Assembly: GCF_000768065.1 (NCBI RefSeq)
Contig: NZ_JRKM01000001.1
Span: forward strand, 2,951,001 to 3,015,000
Direction: 5' to 3'
From: Aquabacterium sp. NJ1
GTDB lineage: Bacteria; Pseudomonadota; Gammaproteobacteria; Burkholderiales; Burkholderiaceae_C
DNA: 64,000 nucleotides
The position numbers were made by a program, and so were the translations under genes. The notes under the pieces are model-generated. The model did no database searches and was not told the origin of the DNA. It saw only the letters and a program-made list of their open reading frames with translations. Below are positions 8,317-18,443 of the stretch, in pieces (position 1 is the stretch's first letter; every line of letters starts with the position of its first letter).

Positions 8317-10821
8317 ATGCCCGCCACTTCCCAGCCGGCGCCGCCTCCAACCAGTGGCTGGCGCTTTCGTCCCCGCCTGACCTTGCAGACCCTGACCCGG
8401 GGCGATGGCCTGCTGGGCATGCAGGCGCAAGGGCGCTTCGGGCCGCGGGGCCCCCAGGTCACGCTGGCACGCGTGGACTGGACCTACACCGGCCCGCAAG
8501 GCAGCTGGTGGGCCATGCCCGCGCCCACCAGCGTGCTCTACGTCCGCCAGGGCCTGGCCGTGGACGTGCCCGACACCAACGGCCGCCTGCACACCCTGCA
8601 GCGCGACGTGCAGGCCGAAGCGGACGCCCTCGACGACTTGCTGGACAGCGGCCTGCGCCCCTTGCCCGACGAGACCCTGCAATGGCGCGCCCCCCAGCTG
8701 GCCCAGGCGGCCGGCCAGGCCCACGAGCCCTTGTGGTCCCTGCACCAGGAAGACCAGTTCGCCGACTACTGGGTCGAGCAACTGCCCCGCTTGCAGGCCC
8801 GCGGCTGGTCCATCGTCGTGCGGCCCGGCTTTGCGCACCAGAGCACGCCCGTATCGGCCTGGCGCCTGGTCATCAGCCCGGAAACCGGCGAGGCCACCGG
8901 GCAGGAGCTGGTCGGCACCATTGCCGCACCGCCAACGCCGGTGCGGGCCCTGGGCGCCCCTCGCCGCGAAGGCTCCTGGCTGGTCACCCTGGGCGTGGAG
9001 GTCGATGGCCAGCAGCTCGACCTCGCCCCCTTGATCGCGGACCTCATCAAGCGCGACAAGCGTTGGCTCAACGCCAGCGACATCGCCGACATCGACGACC
9101 GGGCTATCGTCATCCTCAGGGCGCCCGGGGGCAAACGCATCGAAGCCCCGGCGGCCCCACTCAAGGCCATCGTGGGCGCCATGGTCGACCTGCTGACCGA
9201 CCCACGCCGCCGCGAAGGCCCGCTCAAGCTGCACGACTGGGATGCCATGCGGCTGGAGAAACTGCGCGAGCAGCTGGCCGACAGCCAGGCCGCGCGCGCC
9301 GGCCAACATGGCCGCTGGCAATTGCAAGGTGACGCCGGCTTGCGCAGCCTGGCCCAACGCCTGCGCGCGGCCGGCAGCCCGCAGCCTGTGCCTGATCCCC
9401 AGGGGCTGGGCATCCAGCTGCGCCCCTATCAACAGCAAGGCGTGGCCTGGCTGCAATACCTGCGCGAACAGCAACTCGCCGGCATCCTGGCCGACGACAT
9501 GGGCCTGGGCAAGACCGCGCAAGCCCTCACACACCTGCTGATCGAGCAGCAAGCCGGCCGGCTGGATCACCCCGCGCTGATCGTTTTGCCGACCTCGCTC
9601 GTCTTCAACTGGCAGGCCGAAGCGCAACGCATGGCGCCCAGCTTGCGCGTGCTGGTGCTGCAAGGGCCGGACCGCGCCGCGCACTTCCCGCGCATCGCCG
9701 AACACGACATCGTGCTCACCACCTACCCCCTGCTGTGGCGCGACATCGATCACCTGGCGGCCCAACCCTTCCACACCGTCATCCTGGACGAAGCCCAAAC
9801 CGTCAAGAACGCCACCAGCAAAAGCGCCGCGGCCGTGCGCCGCCTGCAATCCCGCCACCGCCTGTGCCTCACCGGCACCCCGCTGGAGAACCACCTGGGC
9901 GAGCTGTGGGCCCAGTTCGACTTCCTGATGCCTGGTTTCCTGGGCGACATGCGCAGCTTCCAGCGCCAATGGCGCGACCCCATCGAGCAAAACGGCGAAA
10001 CCCTGCGCGCCCAGTTGCTGGCCCAACGCGTGCGGCCCTTCATCCTGCGCCGCCGCAAGGCCGATGTGCTGGCCGAGCTGCCGCCCAAGACCGAAGTCGT
10101 GCAACACCTCCAGCTCGAAGGCCACCAGAAGGCCCTGTATGAAAGCGTGCGTGTGGCCGCCGACGAGATGGTGCGCCGCGCCCTGACCAAACAAGGCTTC
10201 GAGGGATCCCAGATTGCCGTGCTGGACGCCCTGCTCAAGCTCCGCCAGGTCTGCTGCGACCCCTGGCTGGTCAAGGGCCGCAAGATGCCCCGCGCCATGG
10301 AGCGCGCCAAACTCGCCTGGCTGGTGGACACGCTGCCCGCCCTGGTCGAAGAAGGGCGGCGCGTGCTGGTGTTTTCCCAGTTCGCCGAGATGCTGGGCCT
10401 GATCGCCGACGAACTGGTCGAGCTGCGCCTGCCGTTTGCCATGCTCACGGGCGAAACCCCGCCCGCACAGCGCGCCGAGGTCGTCCGGACCTTCCAGGCC
10501 CGCGAAACGCCGCTGATGCTGGTCAGCCTCAAGGCCGGCGGCGTGGGCCTGAACCTCACGGCGGCCGACACGGTGATCCATGTGGACCCCTGGTGGAACC
10601 CCGCCGTGGAGCAACAGGCGACCGACCGCGCCCACCGCATCGGGCAGGACCAGGCCGTCACGGTTTACAAGCTGGTGGTGGCCGGCAGCATCGAGGAGCG
10701 CATCCAGGCCTTGCAGGCGCGCAAGGCCGCCTTGGCCAATGGCGTGCTCGGCGAGGACGCGCAGGGGGCCGTGAAGTTCAGCGAAACCGATCTCGTGGCG
10801 CTGTTGGCCCCATTGGGTTGA
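8317..10821 (+). CDS. SNF2-family DEAD/DEAH-box ATPase (RapA/HepA-like helicase)
   Basis: This 834-residue protein has an N-terminal accessory region (1-360) of unknown fold, including an acidic SWI2-associated bacterial-type segment, then a complete SNF2 motor. Motor motifs seen: a Q-motif-like LRPYQQQGVAWLQYL, Walker A DDMGLGKT with Lys near 399, DEAQ box near 491-494, LTGTPLEN (motif III), then the second RecA lobe with VFSQF, SLKAGGVGLNLTAADTVIH and QATDRAHRIGQ (motif VI). Such proteins are ATP-driven duplex-DNA translocases that remodel protein-DNA complexes; RapA recycles RNA polymerase. The start at 8317 is inferred from the family and the divergent neighbour; an upstream open extension overlaps that neighbour and is not coding. 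Confidence 0.9.
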   Translation: MPATSQPAPPPTSGWRFRPRLTLQTLTRGDGLLGMQAQGRFGPRGPQVTLARVDWTYTGPQGSWWAMPAPTSVLYVRQGLAVDVPDTNGRLHTLQRDVQAEADALDDLLDSGLRPLPDETLQWRAPQLAQAAGQAHEPLWSLHQEDQFADYWVEQLPRLQARGWSIVVRPGFAHQSTPVSAWRLVISPETGEATGQELVGTIAAPPTPVRALGAPRREGSWLVTLGVEVDGQQLDLAPLIADLIKRDKRWLNASDIADIDDRAIVILRAPGGKRIEAPAAPLKAIVGAMVDLLTDPRRREGPLKLHDWDAMRLEKLREQLADSQAARAGQHGRWQLQGDAGLRSLAQRLRAAGSPQPVPDPQGLGIQLRPYQQQGVAWLQYLREQQLAGILADDMGLGKTAQALTHLLIEQQAGRLDHPALIVLPTSLVFNWQAEAQRMAPSLRVLVLQGPDRAAHFPRIAEHDIVLTTYPLLWRDIDHLAAQPFHTVILDEAQTVKNATSKSAAAVRRLQSRHRLCLTGTPLENHLGELWAQFDFLMPGFLGDMRSFQRQWRDPIEQNGETLRAQLLAQRVRPFILRRRKADVLAELPPKTEVVQHLQLEGHQKALYESVRVAADEMVRRALTKQGFEGSQIAVLDALLKLRQVCCDPWLVKGRKMPRAMERAKLAWLVDTLPALVEEGRRVLVFSQFAEMLGLIADELVELRLPFAMLTGETPPAQRAEVVRTFQARETPLMLVSLKAGGVGLNLTAADTVIHVDPWWNPAVEQQATDRAHRIGQDQAVTVYKLVVAGSIEERIQALQARKAALANGVLGEDAQGAVKFSETDLVALLAPLG

Positions 10822-10869
10822 CGTTTAACAACGCCCAGCGCCAAAGTCCGGAAAATTGCATTCTGTTAC

Positions 10870-10906
10870 CTAGGGTTTTTACCCACTACCGAGTGTTTTC
10901 CCCTAG
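10870..10906. repeat. Imperfect inverted repeat upstream of small membrane protein gene
   Basis: CTAGGG (10870-10875) is mirrored by CCCTAG (10901-10906), with T-rich tracts inside each arm. It ends 32 bases before the ATG at 10939, the usual position of a promoter or operator. No convincing -35/-10 pair was found here. Confidence 0.4.
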
Positions 10907-10938
10907 ACTGAATGCCATCGAACACAAGGAGTCCCATC

Positions 10939-11211
10939 ATGGCTCAGACAGGTTTCAAGCTGCATCAAGTCTCGCACCAGAGCCCGGCTGATCTGGCGCA
11001 CAAGCAACTGGAAGTGGAAAAGGTCGGCGTGATCGCCGGTTTCCTGGCCGGTTTGCCCCTGGCTGTGGGGACGGTTCAGGAAGTGCTCAATGCGCACGCC
11101 GCACCTGAATGGCTGGTGGGCTTGGCCATGGTCATGACCGTGGCGGCCACCACCTCGGTCGGTTTGCGTGTGGGTGCGGCCCTTGCCGGCCTGATGGGCA
11201 AGCGCCACTGA
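10939..11211 (+). CDS. Small membrane protein of unknown function
   Basis: This 90-residue protein has a polar N-terminus (first ~33 residues) followed by two hydrophobic helices: KVGVIAGFLAGLPLAVGTV and, after a short AAPEW turn, VGLAMVMTVAATTSVGLRVGAALAGL. The C-terminus is short and basic (GKRH). An AAGGAG site seven bases before the ATG at 10939 fixes the start; an upstream in-frame ATG at 10912 lacks one. It is monocistronic, ending at the terminator 11274-11312. I do not recognise the family; the helical hairpin could be a holin-like or small regulatory membrane protein, which is speculation. Confidence 0.68.
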   Translation: MAQTGFKLHQVSHQSPADLAHKQLEVEKVGVIAGFLAGLPLAVGTVQEVLNAHAAPEWLVGLAMVMTVAATTSVGLRVGAALAGLMGKRH

Positions 11212-11273
11212 CGCGTCCAGCTTGCATCTCGCGGGCGCGGCAGGCTTGCCGCTGACGCGATTCTCCAGAGCAG

Positions 11274-11312
11274 ACGGCTCGGTCCTGATCAGACCGGGCC
11301 GTTTTGTTTTTT
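11274..11312 (+). terminator. Intrinsic terminator
   Basis: ACGGCTCGGTC (11274-11284) pairs with GACCGGGCCGT (11292-11302) with one wobble, around a seven-base loop, followed by TTTGTTTTTT. It ends the transcript of the small membrane protein gene. Confidence 0.88.
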
Positions 11313-11341
11313 AGGTTGCTGAGCGGCTGGCAATCGCCCAT

Positions 11342-11366
11342 GAAAAAACCGCCCGAAGGCGGTTTC
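11342..11366 (-). terminator. Intrinsic terminator of the PEP-CTERM gene
   Basis: AAACCGCC (11346-11353) pairs with GGCGGTTT (11358-11365) around a CGAA loop. Read on the minus strand it is followed by a run of T (bases 11348-11343), placed 20 bases after the PEP-CTERM stop codon. It could work weakly on the other strand. Confidence 0.85.
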
Positions 11367-11386
11367 TTGAACGACGCAAGCGGCGA

Positions 11387-12019
11387 TCAGCCCTGGCGAC
11401 GACGCTTGACCAGCGCCAGACCCACCAGGCCCAGGCCCATCAGCGCGTAGCTGGCGGGTTCGGGCACAGCGGCCACGGCATTGATGCCCGCCAGACGGAA
11501 GGCGCTCAGGTTGCCCGTTGCCTGGATGGTGAAGGTGTTGCTCACCACATTGCCCAGGTCGAAGGTCTTGAGGATCAGGCCATTGTCGTTGCTGTTGCTC
11601 AGCAGCTTGGAGCCACCCACCCAGCTCACCGTGGCGTGGTCGAAGGTATTGAACAGGTAGTCGTTTTCCCACATCGAGAAACGCAGGCTGCTCAGCTTGA
11701 CCGCCTTGTTGAAGCTCAGCACCAGCTTCTCGCCGGGGTTGGCAAACAGGCTGCTGTTGAGCTCGCCCGGCTCCAGGAGGCCGCCGCTGGCGCCGATGCC
11801 ATCCCAGCGCTTGTCCACGTCGATCTGCTGGCCAGCACCGTTGTAGGCGCGGATGGTCACGCCCAGATCACCCGACACGAACGTCGGGGCGGTGCTGACT
11901 TCGTCAAAGACCGGGCCTTCAAAATAGAACTGGAACGTGCTGTTGGGAACGGTGGCGTGGGCAGACAACGGCGCAACCACGGCCAGGGCCAACAACAGAT
12001 TCTTCTTGATCAGAGACAT
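11387..12019 (-). CDS. PEP-CTERM sorting-domain exported protein
   Basis: This 210-residue exported protein has a Sec signal peptide (MSLIKKN, hydrophobic core, cleavage near AHA) and a beta-rich middle domain of unknown function. It ends in a textbook PEP-CTERM signal: VPEP, a hydrophobic helix ASYALMGLGLVGLALV and a basic tail KRRRQG. In this family the PEP motif is processed by an exosortase and the protein is delivered to the outside, often with exopolysaccharide. No exosortase gene is in this window. An AGGAG site before the ATG at 12019 supports the start. The ligand or role is unknown. Confidence 0.93.
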   Translation of the reverse strand: MSLIKKNLLLALAVVAPLSAHATVPNSTFQFYFEGPVFDEVSTAPTFVSGDLGVTIRAYNGAGQQIDVDKRWDGIGASGGLLEPGELNSSLFANPGEKLVLSFNKAVKLSSLRFSMWENDYLFNTFDHATVSWVGGSKLLSNSNDNGLILKTFDLGNVVSNTFTIQATGNLSAFRLAGINAVAAVPEPASYALMGLGLVGLALVKRRRQG

Positions 12020-12187
12020 GCGCTCTCCTGTGCATGAAATGGTGTGAGGCCTGACACGTTTCAGGCTCGTCCACAGAGGGTTTCCACTTTAACCGGATCG
12101 GGTTAGTTTCCGCATCCCCATTGTCGCGGGGGTGGGGGTGGCACGAGGGGGTAAAGCGCGAACAAAGTCACGCCTGATCTGGGGTGC

Positions 12188-12217
12188 TTGCGCCCGCCAG
12201 GGCTGTGGCGCTACAAT
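12188..12217 (+). promoter_or_regulatory. Probable sigma-70 promoter of the str operon
   Basis: TTGCGC (12188-12193) and TACAAT (12212-12217) are separated by 18 bases, about 164 bases before the rpsL start. The resulting ~155-base leader holds a hairpin pairing CTTTTCG (12244-12250) with CGAAAAG (12269-12275). The rest of the 12020-12187 gap, between the divergent PEP-CTERM and rpsL genes, shows no gene. Confidence 0.65.
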
Positions 12218-12337
12218 GGAAAGCTTTTCGGCTTGCGCCAGGCCTTTTCGTCTCCACAGGAAATGTGGCGAAAAGACATGGCGCGGGCCGATTTGTGCTT
12301 GTCGCAAGCGTGGTCGGTTGTTCGTTCAAACACCACC

Positions 12338-12363
12338 AAGTGCTTGATTTTCAAGTGTTTTTT
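12338..12363 (+). promoter_or_regulatory. Terminator-like hairpin just before rpsL
   Basis: AAGTGCTTGA (12338-12347) pairs with TCAAGTGTTT (12351-12360), including three G-U wobbles, and runs into a T tract, 17 bases before the rpsL start codon. It could be a weak attenuator or a translation control element. The stem is AT-rich and wobble-rich, so its strength is doubtful. Confidence 0.4.
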
Positions 12364-12380
12364 CAACGGGAACCAACTCA

Positions 12381-12758
12381 ATGCCAACGATCAATCAGCT
12401 CGTGCGCCAAGGCCGTCAGGTCGAGGTCACGAAATCCAAGTCGCCTGCGATGCAGAACTGCCCGCAGCGCCGTGGTGTGTGCACCCGCGTGTACACCACC
12501 ACGCCCAAGAAGCCTAACTCCGCTCTGCGTAAGGTCGCCAAGGTGCGCCTGACCAACGGTTTCGAGGTGATCTCCTACATCGGCGGTGAAGGCCACAACC
12601 TGCAGGAACACAGCGTCGTGCTGGTTCGCGGCGGTCGTGTGAAGGACTTGCCTGGTGTGCGTTACCACATCGTGCGCGGCTCGCTTGACCTGCAAGGCGT
12701 CAAGGACCGTAAGCAGTCCCGCTCCAAGTACGGCGCCAAGCGCCCGAAGAAGGCCTAA
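12381..12758 (+). CDS. rpsL: 30S ribosomal protein S12
   Basis: This 125-residue ribosomal protein sits near the decoding centre, where it helps monitor codon-anticodon pairing; changes at its conserved lysines cause streptomycin resistance. The N-terminus [12 protein letters not shown] and the signature [20 protein letters not shown] are intact, with the usual Lys at the classical resistance position (TTPKKPNS), so no resistance substitution is seen there. It is first gene of the str operon, with a 202-base gap before rpsG. Confidence 0.99.
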   Translation: MPTINQLVRQGRQVEVTKSKSPAMQNCPQRRGVCTRVYTTTPKKPNSALRKVAKVRLTNGFEVISYIGGEGHNLQEHSVVLVRGGRVKDLPGVRYHIVRGSLDLQGVKDRKQSRSKYGAKRPKKA

Positions 12759-12960
12759 TCAGCCTGCTAGAGAATTTGTCGGTCCATCTTCATCGGCGCG
12801 TCACCAAGTGGGCGCAAGCTGTTGTCGAGAAGGCCGAGGTGGCGGTTGTGTCCGGGTTGTCCGGCATGAACCGAGTAAGTGGAGTGTTCAGCCTCATTTT
12901 TGATGGCGCTCCAGATGCAGGCGAAAGTCAGCATCAACTGAAGCATTGAAAGGAAACGAA

Positions 12961-13431
12961 ATGCCTCGTCGTCGCGAAGTACCCAAGCGTGAAATCCTCC
13001 CAGATCCCAAGTTCGGATCTGTGGACCTCTCCAAGTTCATGAACGTGATCATGGAATCCGGCAAGAAGGCCGTTGCAGAGCGCATCATTTACGGTGCTCT
13101 GGAACAGGTCGAAAAGAAGGCCGGCAAGGATCCGCTGGAAATCTTTAACGTCGCTTTGAACAACATCAAGCCCGTGGTGGAAGTGAAATCCCGCCGCGTG
13201 GGTGGTGCGAACTACCAGGTTCCCGTTGAAGTTCGCCCTGCTCGTCGTATGGCCCTGGCCATGCGTTGGTTGAAAGAATCGTCGCGCAAGCGTTCCGAGA
13301 AGTCGATGGCCCAACGTCTGGCCAACGAACTGCTGGAAGCCGCTGAAGGCCGCGGCGGCGCGATGAAGAAGCGTGACGAAGTCCACCGTATGGCTGAGGC
13401 CAACAAGGCCTTCTCGCACTTCCGCTTCTAA
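12961..13431 (+). CDS. rpsG: 30S ribosomal protein S7
   Basis: This 156-residue protein nucleates folding of the 16S rRNA 3' major domain and contacts the E-site tRNA; in E. coli it also represses translation of its own operon. The start at [12 protein letters not shown] follows AAGGAAACGAA; a five-codon longer reading is rejected. The characteristic [16 protein letters not shown] segment and the C-terminal [15 protein letters not shown] are present. The length equals the E. coli K-12-type S7 core. It is followed by a large hairpin before fusA. Confidence 0.99.
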   Translation: MPRRREVPKREILPDPKFGSVDLSKFMNVIMESGKKAVAERIIYGALEQVEKKAGKDPLEIFNVALNNIKPVVEVKSRRVGGANYQVPVEVRPARRMALAMRWLKESSRKRSEKSMAQRLANELLEAAEGRGGAMKKRDEVHRMAEANKAFSHFRF

Positions 13432-13458
13432 TCCACCACCTGCGGCTTCGGCCGCAAA

Positions 13459-13507
13459 AAAGCGCCCGGTCCGTGATTCTGTGTTCGACAGACACGGCCG
13501 GCGCTTT
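13459..13507 (+). promoter_or_regulatory. Long hairpin in the rpsG-fusA gap
   Basis: AAAGCGCC (13459-13466) pairs exactly with GGCGCTTT (13500-13507). Inside it, GG(T)CCGTG pairs with CACGGCC, and TCTGT with ACAGA, around a GTTCG loop, giving about 20 base pairs with small bulges. It ends nine bases before the TGGAG site of fusA. No T tract follows, so it is not a standard terminator. In E. coli the corresponding intercistronic region binds S7, so a similar feedback or coupling role is possible here by inference. Confidence 0.6.
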
Positions 13508-13527
13508 GTCAAATCTGGAGTGACACC

Positions 13528-15633
13528 ATGTCCCGCAAGACCCCGATTGAGCGTTACCGCAACATTGGTATCTCGGCTCACATCGACGCCGGCAAGACCA
13601 CCACGACCGAACGCATCCTGTACTACACCGGCGTGAACCACAAGATCGGTGAAGTGCACGAAGGCGCTGCCACCATGGACTGGATGGAGCAGGAACAAGA
13701 GCGCGGCATCACGATCACGTCGGCTGCCACGACCTGCTTCTGGAAGGGCATGGACCTGTCCTACCCCGAGCACCGCTTCAACATCATCGACACCCCGGGC
13801 CACGTGGACTTCACCATCGAGGTGGAGCGTTCCATGCGCGTGCTCGACGGCGCCTGCATGGTGTACTGCGCCGTGGGCGGCGTGCAGCCTCAGTCTGAAA
13901 CCGTGTGGCGTCAGGCTAACAAGTACAAGGTGCCCCGCCTGGCCTTCGTCAACAAGATGGACCGTACCGGTGCCAACTTCTTCAAGGTCTACGACCAGAT
14001 GAAGCTGCGCCTGAAGGCCAACCCCGTGCCCGTGGTGATCCCCATCGGCGCCGAAGAAAACTTCGTGGGCGTGGTCGACCTGCTCAAGATGAAGGCCATC
14101 ATCTGGGACGAAGCCTCGCAAGGCATGAAGTTCGACTACCAGGACATCCCTGCGAACCTGGTGGAAGACGCCAAGAAGTGGCGCGAGAACATGATCGAAA
14201 CGGCGGCCGAAGCCACCGAAGATCTGATGAACAAGTACCTCGAAGAGGGCGACCTCTCCGAAGAAGACATCAAGCTGGCCCTGCGCACTCGCACCATCAA
14301 CTGCGAGATCCAGCCCATGCTGTGCGGCACCGCGTTCAAGAACAAGGGCGTGCAACGCATGCTGGACGCCGTGATCGACTACCTGCCTTCGCCCGTGGAC
14401 ATCCCTCCCGTGGCCGGCACGGACGACAACGAGCAGCCCACCACGCGCCGTGCTGACGACAACGAGAAGTTCGCCGCCCTGGCCTTCAAGCTGATGACCG
14501 ACCCGTACGTCGGTCAGCTGACCTTCGTGCGCGTCTACTCCGGCGTGCTGAAGTCGGGCGACTCCGTCTTCAACCCGATCAAGGGCAAGAAGGAACGTAT
14601 CGGCCGTATTCTGCAGATGCACGCCAACCAGCGTGAAGAAATCTCCGAAATTCTGGCTGGCGACATCGCCGCTTGCGTGGGCCTGAAGGAAGTCACCACG
14701 GGTGAGACCCTGTGTGATCCGGACGCCATCGTGACGCTGGAAAAGATGGTCTTCCCTGAGCCCGTGATCTCGCAGGCTGTCGAGCCCAAGACCAAGGCTG
14801 ACCAGGAAAAGATGGGTATCGCCCTGAGCCGTCTGGCCAAGGAAGACCCGTCCTTCCGTTTGCGCACCGACGAAGAATCGGGCCAGACCATCATCTCCGG
14901 CATGGGCGAGCTCCACCTGGAAATCATCGTCGACCGCATGAAGCGCGAATTCGGCGTGGAAGCCAACGTGGGCAAGCCTCAAGTGGCTTACCGCGAAACC
15001 ATCCGCAAGACCGTCACCGAAGTCGAAGGCAAGTTCGTTCGCCAGTCGGGCGGTAAGGGCCAGTACGGTCACGTCGTGCTGACCGTCGAGCCGTTGGAAC
15101 CCGGCGGCAAGGGCTTCGAGTTCGTCGACGAAATCAAGGGTGGTGTGGTTCCTCGTGAATACATCCCCGCGGTGGAAAAGGGCATCATCGACACGCTGCC
15201 TGCCGGCGTGCTGGCTGGTTACCCCGTCGTCGACGTGCGCGTGCGCCTGACCTTCGGTTCGTACCACGACGTGGACTCCAACGAAAACGCCTTCAAGATG
15301 GCTGCTTCGATGGGCTTCAAGGAAGGTATGCGCAAGGCCAGCCCCGTGATCCTCGAGCCGATGATGGCCGTGGAAGTGGAAACGCCGGAAGACTACGCCG
15401 GTACCGTGATGGGTGACCTGTCGTCTCGTCGCGGCATGGTGCAGGGCATGGACGACATGGTCGGCGGTGGCAAGGTCATCAAGGCCGAAGTGCCGCTGTC
15501 GGAAATGTTCGGCTACTCGACCTCGCTGCGTTCCGCCACGCAAGGTCGCGCCACGTACACGATGGAGTTCAAGCAGTACGCTGAAGCTCCGAAGAACGTG
15601 GCCGACGCCATCATCAGCGCTCGCTCCAAGTAA
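13528..15633 (+). CDS. fusA: Elongation factor G
   Basis: This 701-residue translational GTPase catalyses ribosome translocation and, with RRF, ribosome recycling. The G domain carries [14 protein letters not shown] (P loop), [11 protein letters not shown] (switch I), DTPGHVDF (switch II) and NKMDRTGA. Domains II-V follow, with the domain IV tip region [11 protein letters not shown]. The length is typical (E. coli 704). A TGGAG site precedes the ATG. Third gene of the str operon. A 961-codon open frame on the opposite strand is only its shadow. Confidence 0.99.
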   Translation: MSRKTPIERYRNIGISAHIDAGKTTTTERILYYTGVNHKIGEVHEGAATMDWMEQEQERGITITSAATTCFWKGMDLSYPEHRFNIIDTPGHVDFTIEVERSMRVLDGACMVYCAVGGVQPQSETVWRQANKYKVPRLAFVNKMDRTGANFFKVYDQMKLRLKANPVPVVIPIGAEENFVGVVDLLKMKAIIWDEASQGMKFDYQDIPANLVEDAKKWRENMIETAAEATEDLMNKYLEEGDLSEEDIKLALRTRTINCEIQPMLCGTAFKNKGVQRMLDAVIDYLPSPVDIPPVAGTDDNEQPTTRRADDNEKFAALAFKLMTDPYVGQLTFVRVYSGVLKSGDSVFNPIKGKKERIGRILQMHANQREEISEILAGDIAACVGLKEVTTGETLCDPDAIVTLEKMVFPEPVISQAVEPKTKADQEKMGIALSRLAKEDPSFRLRTDEESGQTIISGMGELHLEIIVDRMKREFGVEANVGKPQVAYRETIRKTVTEVEGKFVRQSGGKGQYGHVVLTVEPLEPGGKGFEFVDEIKGGVVPREYIPAVEKGIIDTLPAGVLAGYPVVDVRVRLTFGSYHDVDSNENAFKMAASMGFKEGMRKASPVILEPMMAVEVETPEDYAGTVMGDLSSRRGMVQGMDDMVGGGKVIKAEVPLSEMFGYSTSLRSATQGRATYTMEFKQYAEAPKNVADAIISARSK

Positions 15634-15653
15634 AGTCCACCCCCTACGCGCTT

Positions 15654-15679
15654 CGCGCGCCCCCTCAAGGGGGCGCGCG
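15654..15679. repeat. Perfect GC-rich inverted repeat between fusA and tuf
   Basis: CGCGCGCCCCC (15654-15664) pairs with GGGGGCGCGCG (15669-15679) around TCAA, and flanking TACGC/GCGTA could lengthen the stem. There is no T tract. It resembles the dispersed C/G-rich palindromes common in Burkholderiales intergenic regions and may partly terminate or stabilise fusA mRNA before the separate tuf promoter. Confidence 0.6.
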
Positions 15680-15709
15680 GCGTAAAGGGTGTGCTTTGTG
15701 CTCCGTCGA

Positions 15710-15738
15710 TTGATGGTGCCGGGTTCGGGTGGTAACAT
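15710..15738 (+). promoter_or_regulatory. Probable sigma-70 promoter for tuf
   Basis: TTGATG (15710-15715) and TAACAT (15733-15738) have a 17-base spacer, about 137 bases before the tuf start. An internal promoter would let EF-Tu be made in excess over EF-G, as cells need. Confidence 0.55.
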
Positions 15739-15875
15739 CCGGCCCCTCCCTTTGTTGGGACCAATTTCAAGCCGGTCTTCGGCGCCTCCTTTGTGGGGTT
15801 GGCTTGCTGCCCATGGCAAGCCTGTGCTGGAGACCTAAAACACGCATGGGCAACTGTTCTTTGTTGGAGAAACAA

Positions 15876-17066
<1,191 letters not shown>

Positions 17067-17144
17067 TTTGCATGACACCTGCCCGTCTCTGGCCTTCGGG
17101 TCTTGACGGGCGTCTCATCGCTCTTTAATTAAAGGAAGTGTGTC

Positions 17145-17456
17145 ATGGCACAACAGAAGATCCGCATCCGCCTGAAGGCGTTTGACTACAAGCTGATCGA
17201 CCAGTCGTCGGCTGAAATCGTGGAAACCGCCAAGCGTACCGGCGCCATCGTCAAGGGCCCTGTGCCCCTGCCGACCCGCCTGCAACGTTTCGACATCCTG
17301 CGTTCGCCGCACGTCAACAAGACGTCGCGCGACCAGTTCGAAATCCGCACCCACCAGCGTCTGATGGACATCGTGGACCCGACCGATAAGACGGTTGACG
17401 CCCTGATGAAGCTCGACCTGCCGGCTGGCGTGGACGTCGAAATCAAGCTGCAGTGA
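17145..17456 (+). CDS. rpsJ: 30S ribosomal protein S10
   Basis: This 103-residue protein of the 30S head is also the NusE antitermination factor that links RNA polymerase to the ribosome. The N-terminus [19 protein letters not shown] and the [20 protein letters not shown] segment are standard. An AAAGGAAG site precedes the ATG. It is the last gene of the str transcript: a strong terminator follows at 17494-17530, which separates it from the rest of the S10 genes it usually leads. Confidence 0.99.
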   Translation: MAQQKIRIRLKAFDYKLIDQSSAEIVETAKRTGAIVKGPVPLPTRLQRFDILRSPHVNKTSRDQFEIRTHQRLMDIVDPTDKTVDALMKLDLPAGVDVEIKLQ

Positions 17457-17493
17457 TGTGATGCGTTCCTGGTGAACGCATGGCAGAACTGAG

Positions 17494-17530
17494 AAACCGC
17501 CTCAGGGCTTCGGCTCTCGGGCGGTTTTTT
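17494..17530 (+). terminator. Intrinsic terminator closing the str operon
   Basis: ACCGCC (17496-17501) pairs with GGCGGT (17520-17525), with a further partial stem around a TTCG loop inside, and six T residues follow. It lies 38 bases after the rpsJ stop. Confidence 0.9.
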
Positions 17531-17553
17531 CATGCCCGGGGCCTGCGTGCGGC

Positions 17554-17582
17554 TTGCGCAATGTTCGGTGCATTGTTATACT
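17554..17582 (+). promoter_or_regulatory. Strong sigma-70 promoter of the S10 operon
   Basis: TTGCGC (17554-17559), a 17-base spacer and TATACT (17577-17582), with an extended -10 TG at 17574-17575. Transcription would start near 17589, leaving a ~180-base leader before rplC. In E. coli such a leader is the site of L4 feedback; the leader here contains GGCGC/GCGCC arms (about 17660-17695), but no L4 target could be assigned. Confidence 0.75.
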
Positions 17583-17768
17583 CGCAGGCTTTCCCGTAAT
17601 GGGTGGATTGCGCGTTGCCTAAATTTTAAGCAGCAAACAACCATTCGAGCAGGAATTCGAAGGCGCTTGCCATGTCCGTACGAGTGACAGGCGCCGAAAG
17701 AGTCGGCCCGGCCAATCGATGTCGGGCTTGTGTAAAAGGCTCCCAATTGTGGAGCTGGAGAAAAAACC

Positions 17769-18443
17769 ATGAGTCTTAGCAATCGCCTCGGATTGCTGGG
17801 CCGCAAGGTGGGCATGATGCGCATCTACACAGACGACGGCGACGCCGTGCCTGTGACTGTGCTCGACGTGTCCAACAACCGCGTGTCCCAGGTCAAAACC
17901 GTTGAGACTGACGGCTACACCGCTGTGCAAGTGGTGTTCGGCTCGCGCAAAGCATCGCGCGTGACCAAGCCTGAAGCTGGCCATATGGCCAAAGCTGGTG
18001 TGGAAGCTGGTGAAATCACCCGCGAATTCCGCGTCGCTCCTGAAGTCGCCGCCGATCTGAAGGCCGGTGCCACCATTGCCCCCGCCACCCTGTTCCAGGC
18101 TGGCCAGCTGGTTGACGTGCAAGGCACCTCGATCGGTAAGGGCTACGCCGGCACCATCAAGCGCCACAACTTCGGTTCGCAACGTGCCTCGCACGGTAAC
18201 TCGCGTTCGCACAACGTTCCTGGCTCCATCTCGATGGCGCAGGATCCTGGCCGCGTGTTCCCTGGCAAGCGCATGACGGGCCACATGGGCGATGAAACCG
18301 TGACCACGCAAAACCTCGACGTCGTGCGCGTTGACGAAGCTCGTCAACTGCTGCTGGTCAAGGGTGCCGTGCCTGGCGCCAAGGGTGGCTTTGTCACCGT
18401 GCGTCCTGCCGTCAAGGTCAAGATCAAGAAAGGGGCCAACTGA
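17769..18443 (+). CDS. rplC: 50S ribosomal protein L3
   Basis: This 224-residue protein helps initiate 50S assembly and reaches toward the peptidyl transferase centre. It begins with [25 protein letters not shown], and the central loop [20 protein letters not shown] is intact, including the Gln in [14 protein letters not shown] that is methylated by PrmB in other bacteria. A TGGAG site precedes the ATG. First gene of the S10 transcript here; its stop overlaps the rplD start. Confidence 0.99.
   Translation: MSLSNRLGLLGRKVGMMRIYTDDGDAVPVTVLDVSNNRVSQVKTVETDGYTAVQVVFGSRKASRVTKPEAGHMAKAGVEAGEITREFRVAPEVAADLKAGATIAPATLFQAGQLVDVQGTSIGKGYAGTIKRHNFGSQRASHGNSRSHNVPGSISMAQDPGRVFPGKRMTGHMGDETVTTQNLDVVRVDEARQLLLVKGAVPGAKGGFVTVRPAVKVKIKKGAN

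Noticed and set aside
8269..10635. Long minus-strand frame continuous with the small protein at 7936-8268
   Set aside because: Upstream of 8268 it only mirrors the SNF2 gene; the real start MSDEYQ lies at 8268.
12136..12156. Possible sigma-54 promoter (TGGCACGA) upstream of rpsL
   Set aside because: The -12 GC element is absent at the required 10-base spacing, and ribosomal operons use sigma-70.
12934..15819. 961-codon open frame on the minus strand across rpsG and fusA
   Set aside because: It mirrors the strongly conserved fusA gene, is His/Val-rich as expected of a codon-biased antisense frame, and has no ribosome site or recognisable domain.
17531..17768. L4-binding S10 leader like that of E. 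coli
   Set aside because: Some inverted repeats exist in the leader, but none could be matched to the known L4 target, so no call is made.
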